A stretch of DNA of 64,000 nt. Origin: Streptomyces echinatus (GTDB lineage: Bacteria > Actinomycetota > Actinomycetes > Streptomycetales > Streptomycetaceae). Below the pieces are notes generated by a model. The model saw only the letters and a program-made list of their open reading frames with translations, had not been told where the DNA came from and made no database searches. Positions 27,751-35,942 of this stretch are shown here, piece by piece (positions within the stretch are counted from its first letter, which is position 1; the number at the start of each line of letters is the position of its first letter). Location: assembly GCF_014203595.1 (NCBI RefSeq), contig NZ_JACHJK010000003.1, positions 761,907 to 825,906 of the forward strand, written 5' to 3'. The translations under genes and the position numbers were made by a program.

Positions 27751-27779
27751 GCTCACCGCGGGCTCACGGCGAGCTCACC
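27751..27779 (-). promoter_or_regulatory. SARP-type direct repeats (GGTGAGC, 11-bp period)
   Basis: On the plus strand GCTCACC, GCTCACG and GCTCACC start at 27751, 27762 and 27773, exactly 11 bp apart; further copies at 27790 and 27813 are off-phase. Heptamer direct repeats with 4-bp spacers are the known binding sites of SARP regulators, and the SARP gene ends 36 bp away. Confidence 0.65.
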
Positions 27780-27814
27780 GCGCTCGCCGGCTCACCGCGG
27801 TGGAATGACCCGGC

Positions 27815-30730
27815 TCACCGGTCCGCGGCCACGGCCTCGAGGACGCACCCCACGGTCTTCTCGGACAACCCCAGCATGCGCAGCACCTCCGGGGCGCGCG
27901 CCCCGGCCGTGTCGGCGACCTCGGCGGCCTGCCGGTAGTGCTCGCGCGCCTTCGCGTGGTGGCTCCGGGCCGCGGCCACCCGGCCGAGGCCGATGAGCGT
28001 GCGCACCCGGGGGCCCAGGCTCTTGATCCAGTGCGGATCGATCCGCTCCAGCGCCTCGCTGTACAGCCGTTCCGCCTCCGCCAGGTCGCCCTCCTCCAGA
28101 GCGATGTCGCCGAGCCCGCGCAGCGCGGCCGCCAGGTAGGTGGAACTGCCGGCGCGGCGGGCGAGCGCGGCGGCGTTCGCATAGGCGGTACGAGCCCCCG
28201 CCGCGTCGTCCCCGGCGAGGTGATCGCCTCGGTTGACCAGCAGGTCGGCGCTGTCCTCCAAGGCATCGAGCCGTTCGGTGAGCACCAGGGCCTCGTCGGT
28301 GAGCCCGACCGCCCGTGTCCGGTCACCGCGCGCGCCGGCCACGCCGGCCAGCGTGTCCAGGGCCAGCGCCATGCCCCAGCGGTCGCCGAGCGAGCGGAAT
28401 CCCTCCAGGGCCTGGCCGAAGGCGACTTCGGCCGCCGCGGGATCCCGCCGGCCGAGGTGCCCGAACCCCGAGACGTAATGGGCGGCGGCCCGCGTCCACG
28501 GCTCGGGACAGTCGCGCTGGGACGAGACCAGCGCGAATGCGTCCTGCGGGGACGGTCCGCCCGCGTTCCGCATCATCCACAGCAGCACGACGACCGGGTA
28601 GCGGCCCGAGCGGTCGCCGGGCCACGCGGCCGCCAGCGCTTTGCCGGCCGTCGCACGGTGCCGCTGCCACATCCGTTCCCCGGCGCCATCCGTCGCCGAC
28701 GCCGCTCCGGCGAGCAGCACGCATGTCGCGTACTCCTCGCCGAGCCCGTCGGGGACCGCCTCACCCACCGAAGCGAGCAGTGCGATCGCCAGGGGCGCGA
28801 CCGACGCGGACGCACCCCGGATCCAGAGGTAGTTGAACGCCGCGGCGAGCAGCTCGAAGGCGGTCTGCACGGCCGGCTCCTCGACCGCCCAGCGCAGCGC
28901 CGCCAGAAGATCCTCGTGCTCGGCGGCGACCACGGCCAGCCACTCCAACTGCTCGGCCCGCCGCAGATGCGGGTCGGCCGTCCGCACGAGCTCCAGCAGG
29001 CGCTGGGCGTGGGCGCGTCGCACGGACTCGCGTTCACCCGCCGCGTCGAGCCGTTCGGCACCGTACGCGCGGATCGTCTCCAGCATCCGGTAGCGGCCGC
29101 CCGCGACCTCCAGCAGCGACTTGTCGGCCAGAGCCTCCAGCGTCTCAGCGTCGGTGCCGCAGACCCGAACCGCGGACCGGGCCGTCGCGCCCCCGGCGAA
29201 GACCGTGAACCGCCGCGCGGCCCGCTGCTCGGGCTCGGAGAGCAGGTCCCAGCTCCACGCGACCACCGAGCGCAGCGTGCGGTGCCGCTCGTCCGCCGTG
29301 CGGTTGCCGCGGGCGCCGACGGCGAGGAGGTCGTCCAGCCTCCCCGCCAGGTCGTCGATGTCCAGGGTGCGCGACCGCGCCGCCGCGAGCTCGATGGCCA
29401 GCGGCAGGTCGTCGAGCGCCGCGCAGATGCGCCGTACGACCTCGGGGTCGGCGGTGAAGCCGCGCCGCACGGCACCGGCGCGCTCGGTGAACAGCCGTAC
29501 GGCCGCGTCCTCGTCGAGCGGCCGCACGGGGTAGAGGTGCTCGCCGATGATGCCGAGCGGCTCCCGGCTCGTCGCCAGCACGCGCAGCCGCGGGCAGGCC
29601 GCCAGCAGCCGCGCCGCCAGCCCGGCGACCTCGTCGACAAGGTGCTCGCAGTTGTCCAGGACGAGCAGGAGCACCTGGTCGGACAGCGCCGCGATCAGAC
29701 GATCGACCGGTGCCGTCGCGCCGCCGCCCATCTGGAGCCCGTTCTCACGCAGGCCGAGCGCGCCCAGCAGGGCATGCGGCAGGCCGGCGCCGTCGCGCAG
29801 CGGTGCCAGCTCCACGAAGCACACCTGGCCCGCGACGTCCGCGGCACCCGCGACCTCGACCGACAGCCGGGTCTTGCCGACGCCGCCCGGCCCGAGGAGG
29901 GTGACCAGCCGAGCCACCCGCAACGCCTCGGCGACCTCGGTCACCTCATCGGCGCGCCCGACGAAATTCGTCAGCTGCGCGGGCGGCGCTGCCGGCGACG
30001 CCGTCGGATCGGTGCTCAGCAGTTCCCGGTGCAGCGCCGTCAGTTCGGCCGAGGGATCGGCGCCGAGCTCGTCGGCCAGGTGCCGCCGGGTCGCCTCGAA
30101 CACCACCAGCGCCTCGGCCTGCCCGCCTTCGGCGAACAGCGCCCGCATCAGCAGCCCCGCCAGCCGTTCACGCAGTGGATGGCGGCCGACCAGCTCGCGC
30201 AGTTCGGGTACGACCGCCCTGTGCTCGCCGAGCCGCAGCTCCGCTTCGATGCGGTCTTCGAGTGCCACGAGCCGACGTTCTTCCAGGCGCACGGCGACGG
30301 CCTGAGCCGTCTCGCTCTCGGGCAGGTCGGCCAGCACCGGTCCCCGCCACAGCTCCAGCGCCTCGTGCAGCAGCACGACCGCCCGTCCGGCCTCGCCGTC
30401 GGCGAGCGCCGCACGGCCCTCCCCGGCCAGGCGCTCGAAACGGAAGGCGTCCACATCGTCCGGATCGATCACGATCCGGTACCCCGCACCGGCCCGTTCG
30501 ATCGCGGCTGCGGCGCCCAGTGCGGTACGGAGCCTGGACACCTGGGACTGCAGCGAATGCGCCGAAAGCGCCCCGGTGGGGGCGATCTCGTCAGCCAGCC
30601 GGTCCGTCGACACGACCTCTCCGGGGCGCACCAGCAGCAGGGCCAGCAACGCCCGTCGGGCCGGTCCGCCCAACGGGACTTCGTCGTCGTCGTGCCATGC
30701 TCGCGTCTCGCCGAGGATTCCGAACCGCAT
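27815..30730 (-). CDS. AfsR/SARP family regulator with NB-ARC ATPase and TPR domains
   Basis: A 971-residue regulator. Residues 1-95 form an OmpR-like winged helix (MRFGILGETRAW, LALLLVRPGEVVSTDRLADEI); 95-245 the bacterial transcriptional activator domain; Walker A GPGGVGKT lies near 282 and Walker B LLLVLDNCEHL near 357; the C-terminal 400 residues are TPR-like helices. AfsR-type SARPs activate secondary metabolism genes. It is 39 bp downstream of an SDR on the same strand, and matching GGTGAGC arrays occur before that SDR and after its own stop, implying autoregulation. Confidence 0.93.
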   Translation of the reverse strand: MRFGILGETRAWHDDDEVPLGGPARRALLALLLVRPGEVVSTDRLADEIAPTGALSAHSLQSQVSRLRTALGAAAAIERAGAGYRIVIDPDDVDAFRFERLAGEGRAALADGEAGRAVVLLHEALELWRGPVLADLPESETAQAVAVRLEERRLVALEDRIEAELRLGEHRAVVPELRELVGRHPLRERLAGLLMRALFAEGGQAEALVVFEATRRHLADELGADPSAELTALHRELLSTDPTASPAAPPAQLTNFVGRADEVTEVAEALRVARLVTLLGPGGVGKTRLSVEVAGAADVAGQVCFVELAPLRDGAGLPHALLGALGLRENGLQMGGGATAPVDRLIAALSDQVLLLVLDNCEHLVDEVAGLAARLLAACPRLRVLATSREPLGIIGEHLYPVRPLDEDAAVRLFTERAGAVRRGFTADPEVVRRICAALDDLPLAIELAAARSRTLDIDDLAGRLDDLLAVGARGNRTADERHRTLRSVVAWSWDLLSEPEQRAARRFTVFAGGATARSAVRVCGTDAETLEALADKSLLEVAGGRYRMLETIRAYGAERLDAAGERESVRRAHAQRLLELVRTADPHLRRAEQLEWLAVVAAEHEDLLAALRWAVEEPAVQTAFELLAAAFNYLWIRGASASVAPLAIALLASVGEAVPDGLGEEYATCVLLAGAASATDGAGERMWQRHRATAGKALAAAWPGDRSGRYPVVVLLWMMRNAGGPSPQDAFALVSSQRDCPEPWTRAAAHYVSGFGHLGRRDPAAAEVAFGQALEGFRSLGDRWGMALALDTLAGVAGARGDRTRAVGLTDEALVLTERLDALEDSADLLVNRGDHLAGDDAAGARTAYANAAALARRAGSSTYLAAALRGLGDIALEEGDLAEAERLYSEALERIDPHWIKSLGPRVRTLIGLGRVAAARSHHAKAREHYRQAAEVADTAGARAPEVLRMLGLSEKTVGCVLEAVAADR

Positions 30731-30769
30731 GCCGGAGATTATTCACCGGCACGCAGGATCCACGAAGGA

Positions 30770-31537
30770 TCATGGAGCGATCGGGCCGAGAAAGGTCCCG
30801 CCCGACACGTCGATGGTCTGACCGGTCACCCAGCGGCCCTGTGGACCGGCCAGGAACGCGACGACGTCCGAGATGTCCTCCGGCTCGCCCAATCGCCCCA
30901 GCGCGGTGATCGACTCCAGCCCGGCCACCACCTCGGGGATGGAGGTGTAGCCCGCGGTCATGTCGGTCCGCACGGCGCCCGGCGCGACCGTGTTCACGGT
31001 GATGCCGCGGCGGCCGAGTTCGTTGGCCAGCGACGGTGCCATCGCCTCCAGCGCCGCCTTGCTGATCGTGTAGCCGATCTGCGTGGAGACCGCGAACCGG
31101 CTGGCCGTGGAGCCCATGTTGATGATGCGTCCGGCGTCGTTCAGCAGTGCCATCGCGCGCTGGACCACGAAGAACGGGGTAGCTACGTTGATCTCCATCA
31201 GCCTGCCGAACTCCTCCTCGGTGACCTGCGAGATCGGGTTGCCCGAGCTGATGCCCGCGTTGTTGACCAGGATGTCAAGGCCGGCTCCCGCCAGCCCCAC
31301 GGTCAGTTCCTCGAACAGCCGGTCCACCGCGCCGGCCTCGCCGAACCGGGCCCGGATCAGGAACGCCCGGCCGCCCGCTTCCTCGATCCGCCCCACGACC
31401 TCCTTGGCCGCCTGCTCGTTGCCGCCGTAGTGGACGGCGACCAGCGCGCCCGCGGCCGCCAGCCGCAGCGCGACGGCCCGGCCGATTCCCCGCGAACCGC
31501 CGGTCACCAGTGCCGTCTTGCCGGTCAGAACGTTCAT
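30770..31537 (-). CDS. SDR family oxidoreductase (FabG-like)
   Basis: A 255-residue short-chain dehydrogenase from ATG 31537. Motifs: TGGSRGIG (residues 13-20), NNAG, Ser in NMGSTASRF, YTISKAA with catalytic Tyr/Lys, and NTVAPGAVRTDM. It closely follows the FabG/3-oxoacyl reductase plan. A triple GGTGAGC array lies 66-94 bp upstream and the SARP gene follows after 39 bp, so SDR and SARP are probably one autoregulated operon. Confidence 0.92.
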   Translation of the reverse strand: MNVLTGKTALVTGGSRGIGRAVALRLAAAGALVAVHYGGNEQAAKEVVGRIEEAGGRAFLIRARFGEAGAVDRLFEELTVGLAGAGLDILVNNAGISSGNPISQVTEEEFGRLMEINVATPFFVVQRAMALLNDAGRIINMGSTASRFAVSTQIGYTISKAALEAMAPSLANELGRRGITVNTVAPGAVRTDMTAGYTSIPEVVAGLESITALGRLGEPEDISDVVAFLAGPQGRWVTGQTIDVSGGTFLGPIAP

Positions 31538-31602
31538 CGTCGCCCCCTGTCGCATGGCCGGTCCGCGGCGGATCCGGCGATGACCCCACAGTCGCGGCGA
31601 GG

Positions 31603-31631
31603 GCTCACCGGGAGCTCACCGCGGGCTCACC
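31603..31631 (-). promoter_or_regulatory. SARP-type direct repeats upstream of SDR-SARP operon
   Basis: GCTCACC on the plus strand starts at 31603, 31614 and 31625, a perfect 11-bp period with 4-bp spacers. In the direction of the SDR this reads GGTGAGC three times. GACTGT about 9 bp beyond the last copy could be the -10 element, the usual SARP geometry. Confidence 0.7.
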
Positions 31632-31732
31632 GGGCCACGCCGGCGCCAGTCTCCGCCTCCGCTTCTGGCAGGGAAGGGGCGTCACGCGCCCGCCGGTGGC
31701 GGCTGCTCGATGTCGGCAGGCTGGGGGGACGC

Positions 31733-31762
31733 AGAAGGGGCCCGCGTCTGCGGGCCCCTTCT
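31733..31762 (-). terminator. Terminator after initiator tRNA
   Basis: AGAAGGGGCCCGC-GTCT-GCGGGCCCCTTCT is a perfect 13-bp stem with a 4-base loop, starting 2 bp past the tRNA 3' end. Confidence 0.85.
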
Positions 31763-31764
31763 TC

Positions 31765-31841
31765 TGGTAGCGGGGACAGGATTTGAACCTGCGACCTCTG
31801 GGTTATGAGCCCAGCGAGCTACCGAGCTGCTCCACCCCGCG
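31765..31841 (-). tRNA. Initiator tRNA-Met (CAT)
   Basis: A 77-nt cloverleaf with encoded CCA (TGG at 31765-31767 on the plus strand). Anticodon CAT is at 31805-31807. Initiator features are present: an unpaired first position (C1 opposite U72), three consecutive G-C pairs in the anticodon stem (GGG...CCC), and T-loop GGTTCAAATCC. The stop of the nearest gene on this strand is over 130 bp upstream; TAGAGT at 31853-31858 (minus) is a likely -10 element. Confidence 0.95.
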
Positions 31842-31977
31842 TCGTTGATGCCACTCTACACGCTGGACAGCGGGCCTCCGGCCGGCCGTCAGCCACCGCC
31901 GGCGACGAAGGCGTCTGTCAGGTGGTGCCTCGGCCCGCTTCGACGCCGCGGACCCGGGCCGATCCTGACGAAGCCCT

Positions 31978-32358
31978 CTAGGCCCGTCGCTCCAGGGCCG
32001 TCTCGGGGCATGCGGCCGCCTCCGGCAGATGGGCCTTCGCCCACTCCGCGAGTTCACGGAGCGCGGGCTCCAGGGCGGCGCCGGCATCGGTCAGCCGGTA
32101 GGAGACGCGCAGCGGGGGGCCTTCGTCGACCTCGCGCACGACGAGGCCGGCGGCGCCGAGTTCGGCGAGCCGGTCGGACAGCATGCGTTCGCTGATCCCG
32201 GGGATCGCGCGCCGGAGGTCGGCGAAGTACGCGGACTGCTCCACCAGGACGGCCACGATCGGGCCGCTCCAGCGCTTGCCGAGCAGTTGGAAGACACGGG
32301 TGATGCCGTCGTCCACCCTCTTGCACGCCGCACTGTCGTGATTCTGCTCCGCCGCCAT
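31978..32358 (-). CDS. HxlR family transcriptional regulator
   Basis: A 126-residue winged-helix protein with the HxlR signature: Cys12 in the N-terminal arm (SAACKRVDDGI), LLGKRWSGPIVAVL, RRAIPGISERMLSDRL and the wing RVSYRLTDAG. Cysteine-based HxlR proteins sense quinones or electrophiles. It is divergent from an azoreductase gene, a very common pairing in which the regulator controls the reductase. Confidence 0.93.
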   Translation of the reverse strand: MAAEQNHDSAACKRVDDGITRVFQLLGKRWSGPIVAVLVEQSAYFADLRRAIPGISERMLSDRLAELGAAGLVVREVDEGPPLRVSYRLTDAGAALEPALRELAEWAKAHLPEAAACPETALERRA

Positions 32359-32393
32359 GGCATCAGGGTACTACTCCGCCGTAGGGGGCTGAA

Positions 32394-32437
32394 AAAAAGT
32401 AAGTCCGTGTGCTAAAAGTAGTCCAGTACGAAAAGTG
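32394..32437. promoter_or_regulatory. Repeated AAAAGTA motifs between HxlR and azoreductase genes
   Basis: AAAAAGTAAGT, TAAAAGTAGT and CGAAAAGTGAG follow at intervals of about 16-17 bp, with GTACTAC further left (32369). This is the only AT-rich patch in the divergent region and is the likely operator and promoter. Confidence 0.45.
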
Positions 32438-32507
32438 AGCCAGGGCGCCTCGGCGTCCGGCCGCGTACACCCCTCATCGCTTCGCACAGCCCCTTACGGA
32501 GACCCCC

Positions 32508-33158
32508 ATGGCCACCCTGCTGCACATCGATTCGTCCGTTTTCCCGACCGAGGCCTCGGCCTCCCGCGCCGTGGCGGAGGCCTTCCGCAAGCAGTGGGAG
32601 GAGCAGCACCCCGAGGGCACCGTCATCCACCGTGACCTCGCGGCCGAGCCCGTTGCGCATATCACCGCCGACGCGCACCTCGCCGGTTTCGTCCCCGAGT
32701 CCGCCCACACGCCCGGGCAGGCCGCCGCCTTCGCCGAGCGCGTCAAGCTGATCGAGGAGCTGGAGCGGGCCGACGCGATCCTGATCGGCGCCCCCATGTA
32801 CAACTTCACGATCCCGTCGACCCTCAAGGCCTGGCTGGACAACGTGATCCTCATGGGCCGCACGGCGGGCGAGACCCAGTCCGCCAAGGGCACCCCCGTG
32901 ACCGTCATCGCCAGCCGGGGCGGCTCCTACGCGCCGGGCACTCCCCGTGAGGGCTACGAGTACGTGCAGAACTACCTCAAGGCCGTCCTCGCCGACGCGC
33001 TCGGCCTGGACCTGGAGTTCATCGTCCCGGAACTGACCATGGCGTCGAAGAACCCGGCGATGGCCGACCTGGTCCCGCTGGCCGAGGCCTCCCACGACCG
33101 CGCCCTCGAAGCCGCGGCCACCAGGGCACGGCGGCTCGCGGAGCACATCGCGGCCTGA
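32508..33158 (+). CDS. azoR: FMN-dependent NADH azoreductase
   Basis: A 216-residue flavodoxin-like reductase: LHIDSSVFPTEASASRAVAEAF at the N-terminus (phosphate-binding Ser segment), the hallmark GAPMYNFTIPSTLKAWLDNV near residue 96, and SRGGSYAPGTPREG. It reduces azo dyes and quinones with NADH through FMN and protects against quinone stress. ATG 32508 follows GGAGACC. Divergent HxlR protein is the probable regulator. Confidence 0.93.
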   Translation: MATLLHIDSSVFPTEASASRAVAEAFRKQWEEQHPEGTVIHRDLAAEPVAHITADAHLAGFVPESAHTPGQAAAFAERVKLIEELERADAILIGAPMYNFTIPSTLKAWLDNVILMGRTAGETQSAKGTPVTVIASRGGSYAPGTPREGYEYVQNYLKAVLADALGLDLEFIVPELTMASKNPAMADLVPLAEASHDRALEAAATRARRLAEHIAA

Positions 33159-33178
33159 CCGCCGGCATCGAGCCGGGT

Positions 33179-33204
33179 GGCGGGCGGTCACCGGGCCGCC
33201 CGCC
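33179..33204 (+). terminator. Terminator hairpin after azoreductase
   Basis: GGCGGGCGG-TCACCGGG-CCGCCCGCC, a perfect 9-bp GC stem 20 bp past the stop. The remainder of the gap to 33410 is GC-rich without a gene. Confidence 0.6.
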
Positions 33205-33410
33205 GGTCACGCGGCGGACCGGCTCCCGCGCCCCCGCGCGGCGCGGTCGCCGCCCCGCCCGCCCGCCTGCCCGTCCGTCAGCCGGTGGACCGGTTCCCGT
33301 GCCCGGCGCGGGCCGCCGGCCCCCGGCCGCACGCCCGACACGGGGACACGGGCGTGCGACACCCGCGCGGTGCGGGGCGCGCCGGACAGGGTGATGGAAA
33401 CCTGCGCCCC

Positions 33411-33692
33411 ATGAACAACCCACCCAGCGTCAACAGCTATGTCGACCGTGTCACGGCCGGTCCCGGCGGGGCGATGACCGACGAGGCCGGCGTCGTCACC
33501 GGCGACCTCATCGTCGCGACCATCCTGCGTGCGGACGGCATCAGCGTGCGCGTCGCCGTCCAGCACTCCGGCAGCGAGACCTGGTACACCCTCTCCGGCA
33601 GCCCCGCCCCGGTGCCGTCGGGCCGGCTCGCGGCCTACCACCGCGATCTGCTCGGCCGCATCCGGCGGGGCGGCGGAACGCGCGCCACCTGA
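33411..33692 (+). CDS. Hypothetical small protein
   Basis: A 93-residue protein (MNNPPSVNSYVDRVTAGPG...) with good streptomycete codon bias and a mix of beta-strand-like stretches (DLIVATILRADGISVRVAVQHSG) ending in a basic tail. No domain recognised. The ribosome site is weak (GGAAA 14 bases upstream). It is flanked by gaps on both sides. Confidence 0.55.
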   Translation: MNNPPSVNSYVDRVTAGPGGAMTDEAGVVTGDLIVATILRADGISVRVAVQHSGSETWYTLSGSPAPVPSGRLAAYHRDLLGRIRRGGGTRAT

Positions 33693-33878
33693 GCCGGGCC
33701 CGGCGGGACGGGCCGCCGGCGGGGCTCCCGCCACCACACATCTCGGCGTCGCCGGCGTGCCCTCATGAGGTGGCCCAGCAAGCCCTCACCGCGGGCAGGC
33801 CGGCAGCCACCGGGCGCGGGCCCGAAGTGCGAAGCCTCACCCCGGCCATGACGCGACGTCAGGACCGCGCCCTCCGGT

Positions 33879-33922
33879 CGGACACGGCCGATCCCCACGA
33901 CGGACACGGCCGATTCCCATGA
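33879..33922. repeat. 22-bp tandem duplication
   Basis: CGGACACGGCCGATCCCCACGA (33879-33900) is followed directly by a copy with two changes (33901-33922). It lies in the 368-bp gap before the chitinase promoter. No gene is seen in the gap. Confidence 0.8.
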
Positions 33923-33947
33923 ACGTGCAAAAGCCGTTCCCCACACC

Positions 33948-33988
33948 TTGACCGTCATTTGGTCCAGACCAATTATGGCCTAGACCAA
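33948..33988 (+). promoter_or_regulatory. Chitinase promoter with two DasR-like sites
   Basis: TTGACC (33948-33953) and AATTAT (33971-33976), 17 bp apart, form the promoter. TTGGTCCAGACCAA (33959-33972) and TGGCCTAGACCA (33976-33987) overlap it and match the dre consensus TGGTCTAGACCA, the site of the N-acetylglucosamine sensor DasR and the known chitinase direct-repeat element. Confidence 0.75.
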
Positions 33989-34060
33989 TAGCCCCGGCCG
34001 GGCCGCACAGCGCGACAACCCCGTTTCTCTCGCCTGTCGTTCGCTATCCGGGAGTACCCG

Positions 34061-35809
34061 ATGAGACGTCCGAGATCCGCCCGCGCCCTGCTCACCGGCG
34101 TGGCCACGCTGGCCGCGGCCGCCGGGCTCACCCTGGGGGCCGGGAGCGCCGCGCACGCCGCGACCCCGCTGCCCGCCCACGTCTTCGCCCCCTACTTCGA
34201 GGCCTACAACGGCGACAGCCCCGCCGCACTCGCCCAGGCCTCCGGCGCCAAGTACCTGACCATGGCCTTCCTGCAGACCGACCGGAAGGGCTCGTGCACC
34301 CCGTACTGGAACGGGGACACCGGCACCCCGGTCGACGCCTCGGTCTTCGGCTCCGACTTCACCACCATCCGCGCCCGCGGCGGTGACGTGATCCCCTCCC
34401 TCGGCGGATACGCGGCCGACAACGGCGGCACCGAGATGGCCGACAGCTGTGCGAACGTGGACTCCATCGCCGCCGCCTACGAGAAGGTCATCACCACCTA
34501 CGACGTCTCACGCCTCGACATGGACATCGAGGACAACTCCCTCACGAACACGGCCGGCATCAACCGGCGCAACCAGGCCATCAAGAAGGTCCAGGACTGG
34601 GCCGCCGCCAACGGGCGCTCCGTGCAGATCTCGTACACCCTCCCGACCACGACCACGGGACTCGCCGACAGCGGACTCGCCGTGCTGCGCAGCGCCAAGA
34701 ACGCGGGCGCCAAGGTGGACGTCGTCAACCTGATGACGTTCGACTACTACGACGGCGCCACCCACCACATGGCCACCGACACCCAGACGGCCGCGAGCGG
34801 GCTGCACGACCAGCTCGCCGGGCTGTACCCGAACCTGTCGGACACCCAGCTGTGGAACATGATCGGCGTCACCGAGATGCCCGGCGTGGACGACTACGGC
34901 CCGGCGGAGACCTTCACCACCGCCGACGCCACGGCCGTGTACGACTGGGCGGTCGCCAAGGGCATCAACACCCTGTCCTTCTGGGCGCTCCAGCGCGACA
35001 ACGGCGGCTGCCCCGGCTCCCCCGCCTCCGACACCTGCTCCGGCATCCCCCAGGACACCTGGTACTTCACGCACACCTTCGCGCCCTTCACCGGTGGTAC
35101 GACGACACCGCCGGCCGACGACTTCTCCGTCTCCCTCTCCCCCGCCACCGCCTCGGTCGACCCCGGCGGCTCGGCGACGGCGACGGTCCGGACCTCGGTG
35201 ACCGCGGGGAGCGCCCGGACCGTCGACCTGGCGGTGAGCGGCGCGCCGGGCGGGGTGACCGCGACCCTGAGCCCGGCCTCGGTCACCGCGGGCGGCACCG
35301 CCACGCTGACGCTGAAGGCCACCGCCGCCACGGCACCCGGCACCTATCCGCTGACCGTCACCGGCACGGCGGGCGCGACCCGGCACAGCGCCTCGTTCAC
35401 CCTGACCGTGAACGGACCGGGCGGAACCGCCGCGCTCGCCAACGGTGACTTCGAGACCGGCTCACTGGCTCCGTGGACCTGTGACAACGGCGCGGCGGTG
35501 GTGTCCTCGCCGGCGCACGCCGGCAGCCACGCGCTGAAGACCGCGCCGTCCGCCACGCAGACCGGGCAGTGCGCCCAGACCCTCACCCTGAAGCCCCACA
35601 CGTCGTACACGCTGAGCGGCTGGGTGCAGGGACCGTACGCCTACCTCGGGGTCGGTGGCGGCGCGACGGCGAGCACCTGGGCCTCCCCCTCGTCGTGGTC
35701 GAAACTGACGGTGCCGTTCACCACCGGTGACTCGGGCACGGTCACCGTGTACGTCCACGGCTGGTACGGCCAGGGCGCCGTCCTCGCGGACGACCTGTCC
35801 GTCTCCTGA
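34061..35809 (+). CDS. Secreted GH18 chitinase with C-terminal carbohydrate-binding region
   Basis: A 582-residue exported enzyme. A signal peptide with AHA cleavage region ends near residue 34; the GH18 barrel (to about 345) contains DMDIED with Glu157 as catalytic acid and NLMTFDYYDG; a Thr-rich linker leads to an Ig-like domain (DDFSVSLSPATASVDPGG) and a final CBM-like jelly roll (NGDFETGSLAPWTC...). It hydrolyses chitin outside the cell. Domain order differs from ChiC-type enzymes with N-terminal binding domains. Expression should follow chitin oligomers and N-acetylglucosamine through DasR. Confidence 0.93.
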   Translation: MRRPRSARALLTGVATLAAAAGLTLGAGSAAHAATPLPAHVFAPYFEAYNGDSPAALAQASGAKYLTMAFLQTDRKGSCTPYWNGDTGTPVDASVFGSDFTTIRARGGDVIPSLGGYAADNGGTEMADSCANVDSIAAAYEKVITTYDVSRLDMDIEDNSLTNTAGINRRNQAIKKVQDWAAANGRSVQISYTLPTTTTGLADSGLAVLRSAKNAGAKVDVVNLMTFDYYDGATHHMATDTQTAASGLHDQLAGLYPNLSDTQLWNMIGVTEMPGVDDYGPAETFTTADATAVYDWAVAKGINTLSFWALQRDNGGCPGSPASDTCSGIPQDTWYFTHTFAPFTGGTTTPPADDFSVSLSPATASVDPGGSATATVRTSVTAGSARTVDLAVSGAPGGVTATLSPASVTAGGTATLTLKATAATAPGTYPLTVTGTAGATRHSASFTLTVNGPGGTAALANGDFETGSLAPWTCDNGAAVVSSPAHAGSHALKTAPSATQTGQCAQTLTLKPHTSYTLSGWVQGPYAYLGVGGGATASTWASPSSWSKLTVPFTTGDSGTVTVYVHGWYGQGAVLADDLSVS

Positions 35810-35831
35810 TCCACTCCCGCCCGCCGGCCTC

Positions 35832-35849
35832 GCCCCGGCTCACCGGGGC
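35832..35849 (+). terminator. Terminator hairpin after chitinase
   Basis: GCCCCGG-CTCA-CCGGGGC, a perfect 7-bp GC stem 23 bp after the stop. Confidence 0.5.
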
Positions 35850-35942
35850 GGCGCCGGCCGCACGGCGCGGCGGCGCCGCCTTCCGTAGGCTGAAGAAGCC
35901 CGATCCTCCCTCCGGGAGGCCAGCCGCAGGCGGGAGACGGTC

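Noticed and set aside
27790..27819. Two further GCTCACC copies as part of the SARP array
   Set aside because: Their spacing (17 and 23 bp) breaks the 11-bp period and one overlaps the SARP stop codon.
27938..31786. Plus-strand open frame of over 1,200 codons opposite the SARP and SDR genes
   Set aside because: Arg/Gln/Gly-rich nonsense translation; the minus-strand SARP has full domain structure.
31765..31841. Initiator tRNA as an integration site of a mobile element
   Set aside because: No integrase, no second copy of the tRNA end and no att repeat in the window.
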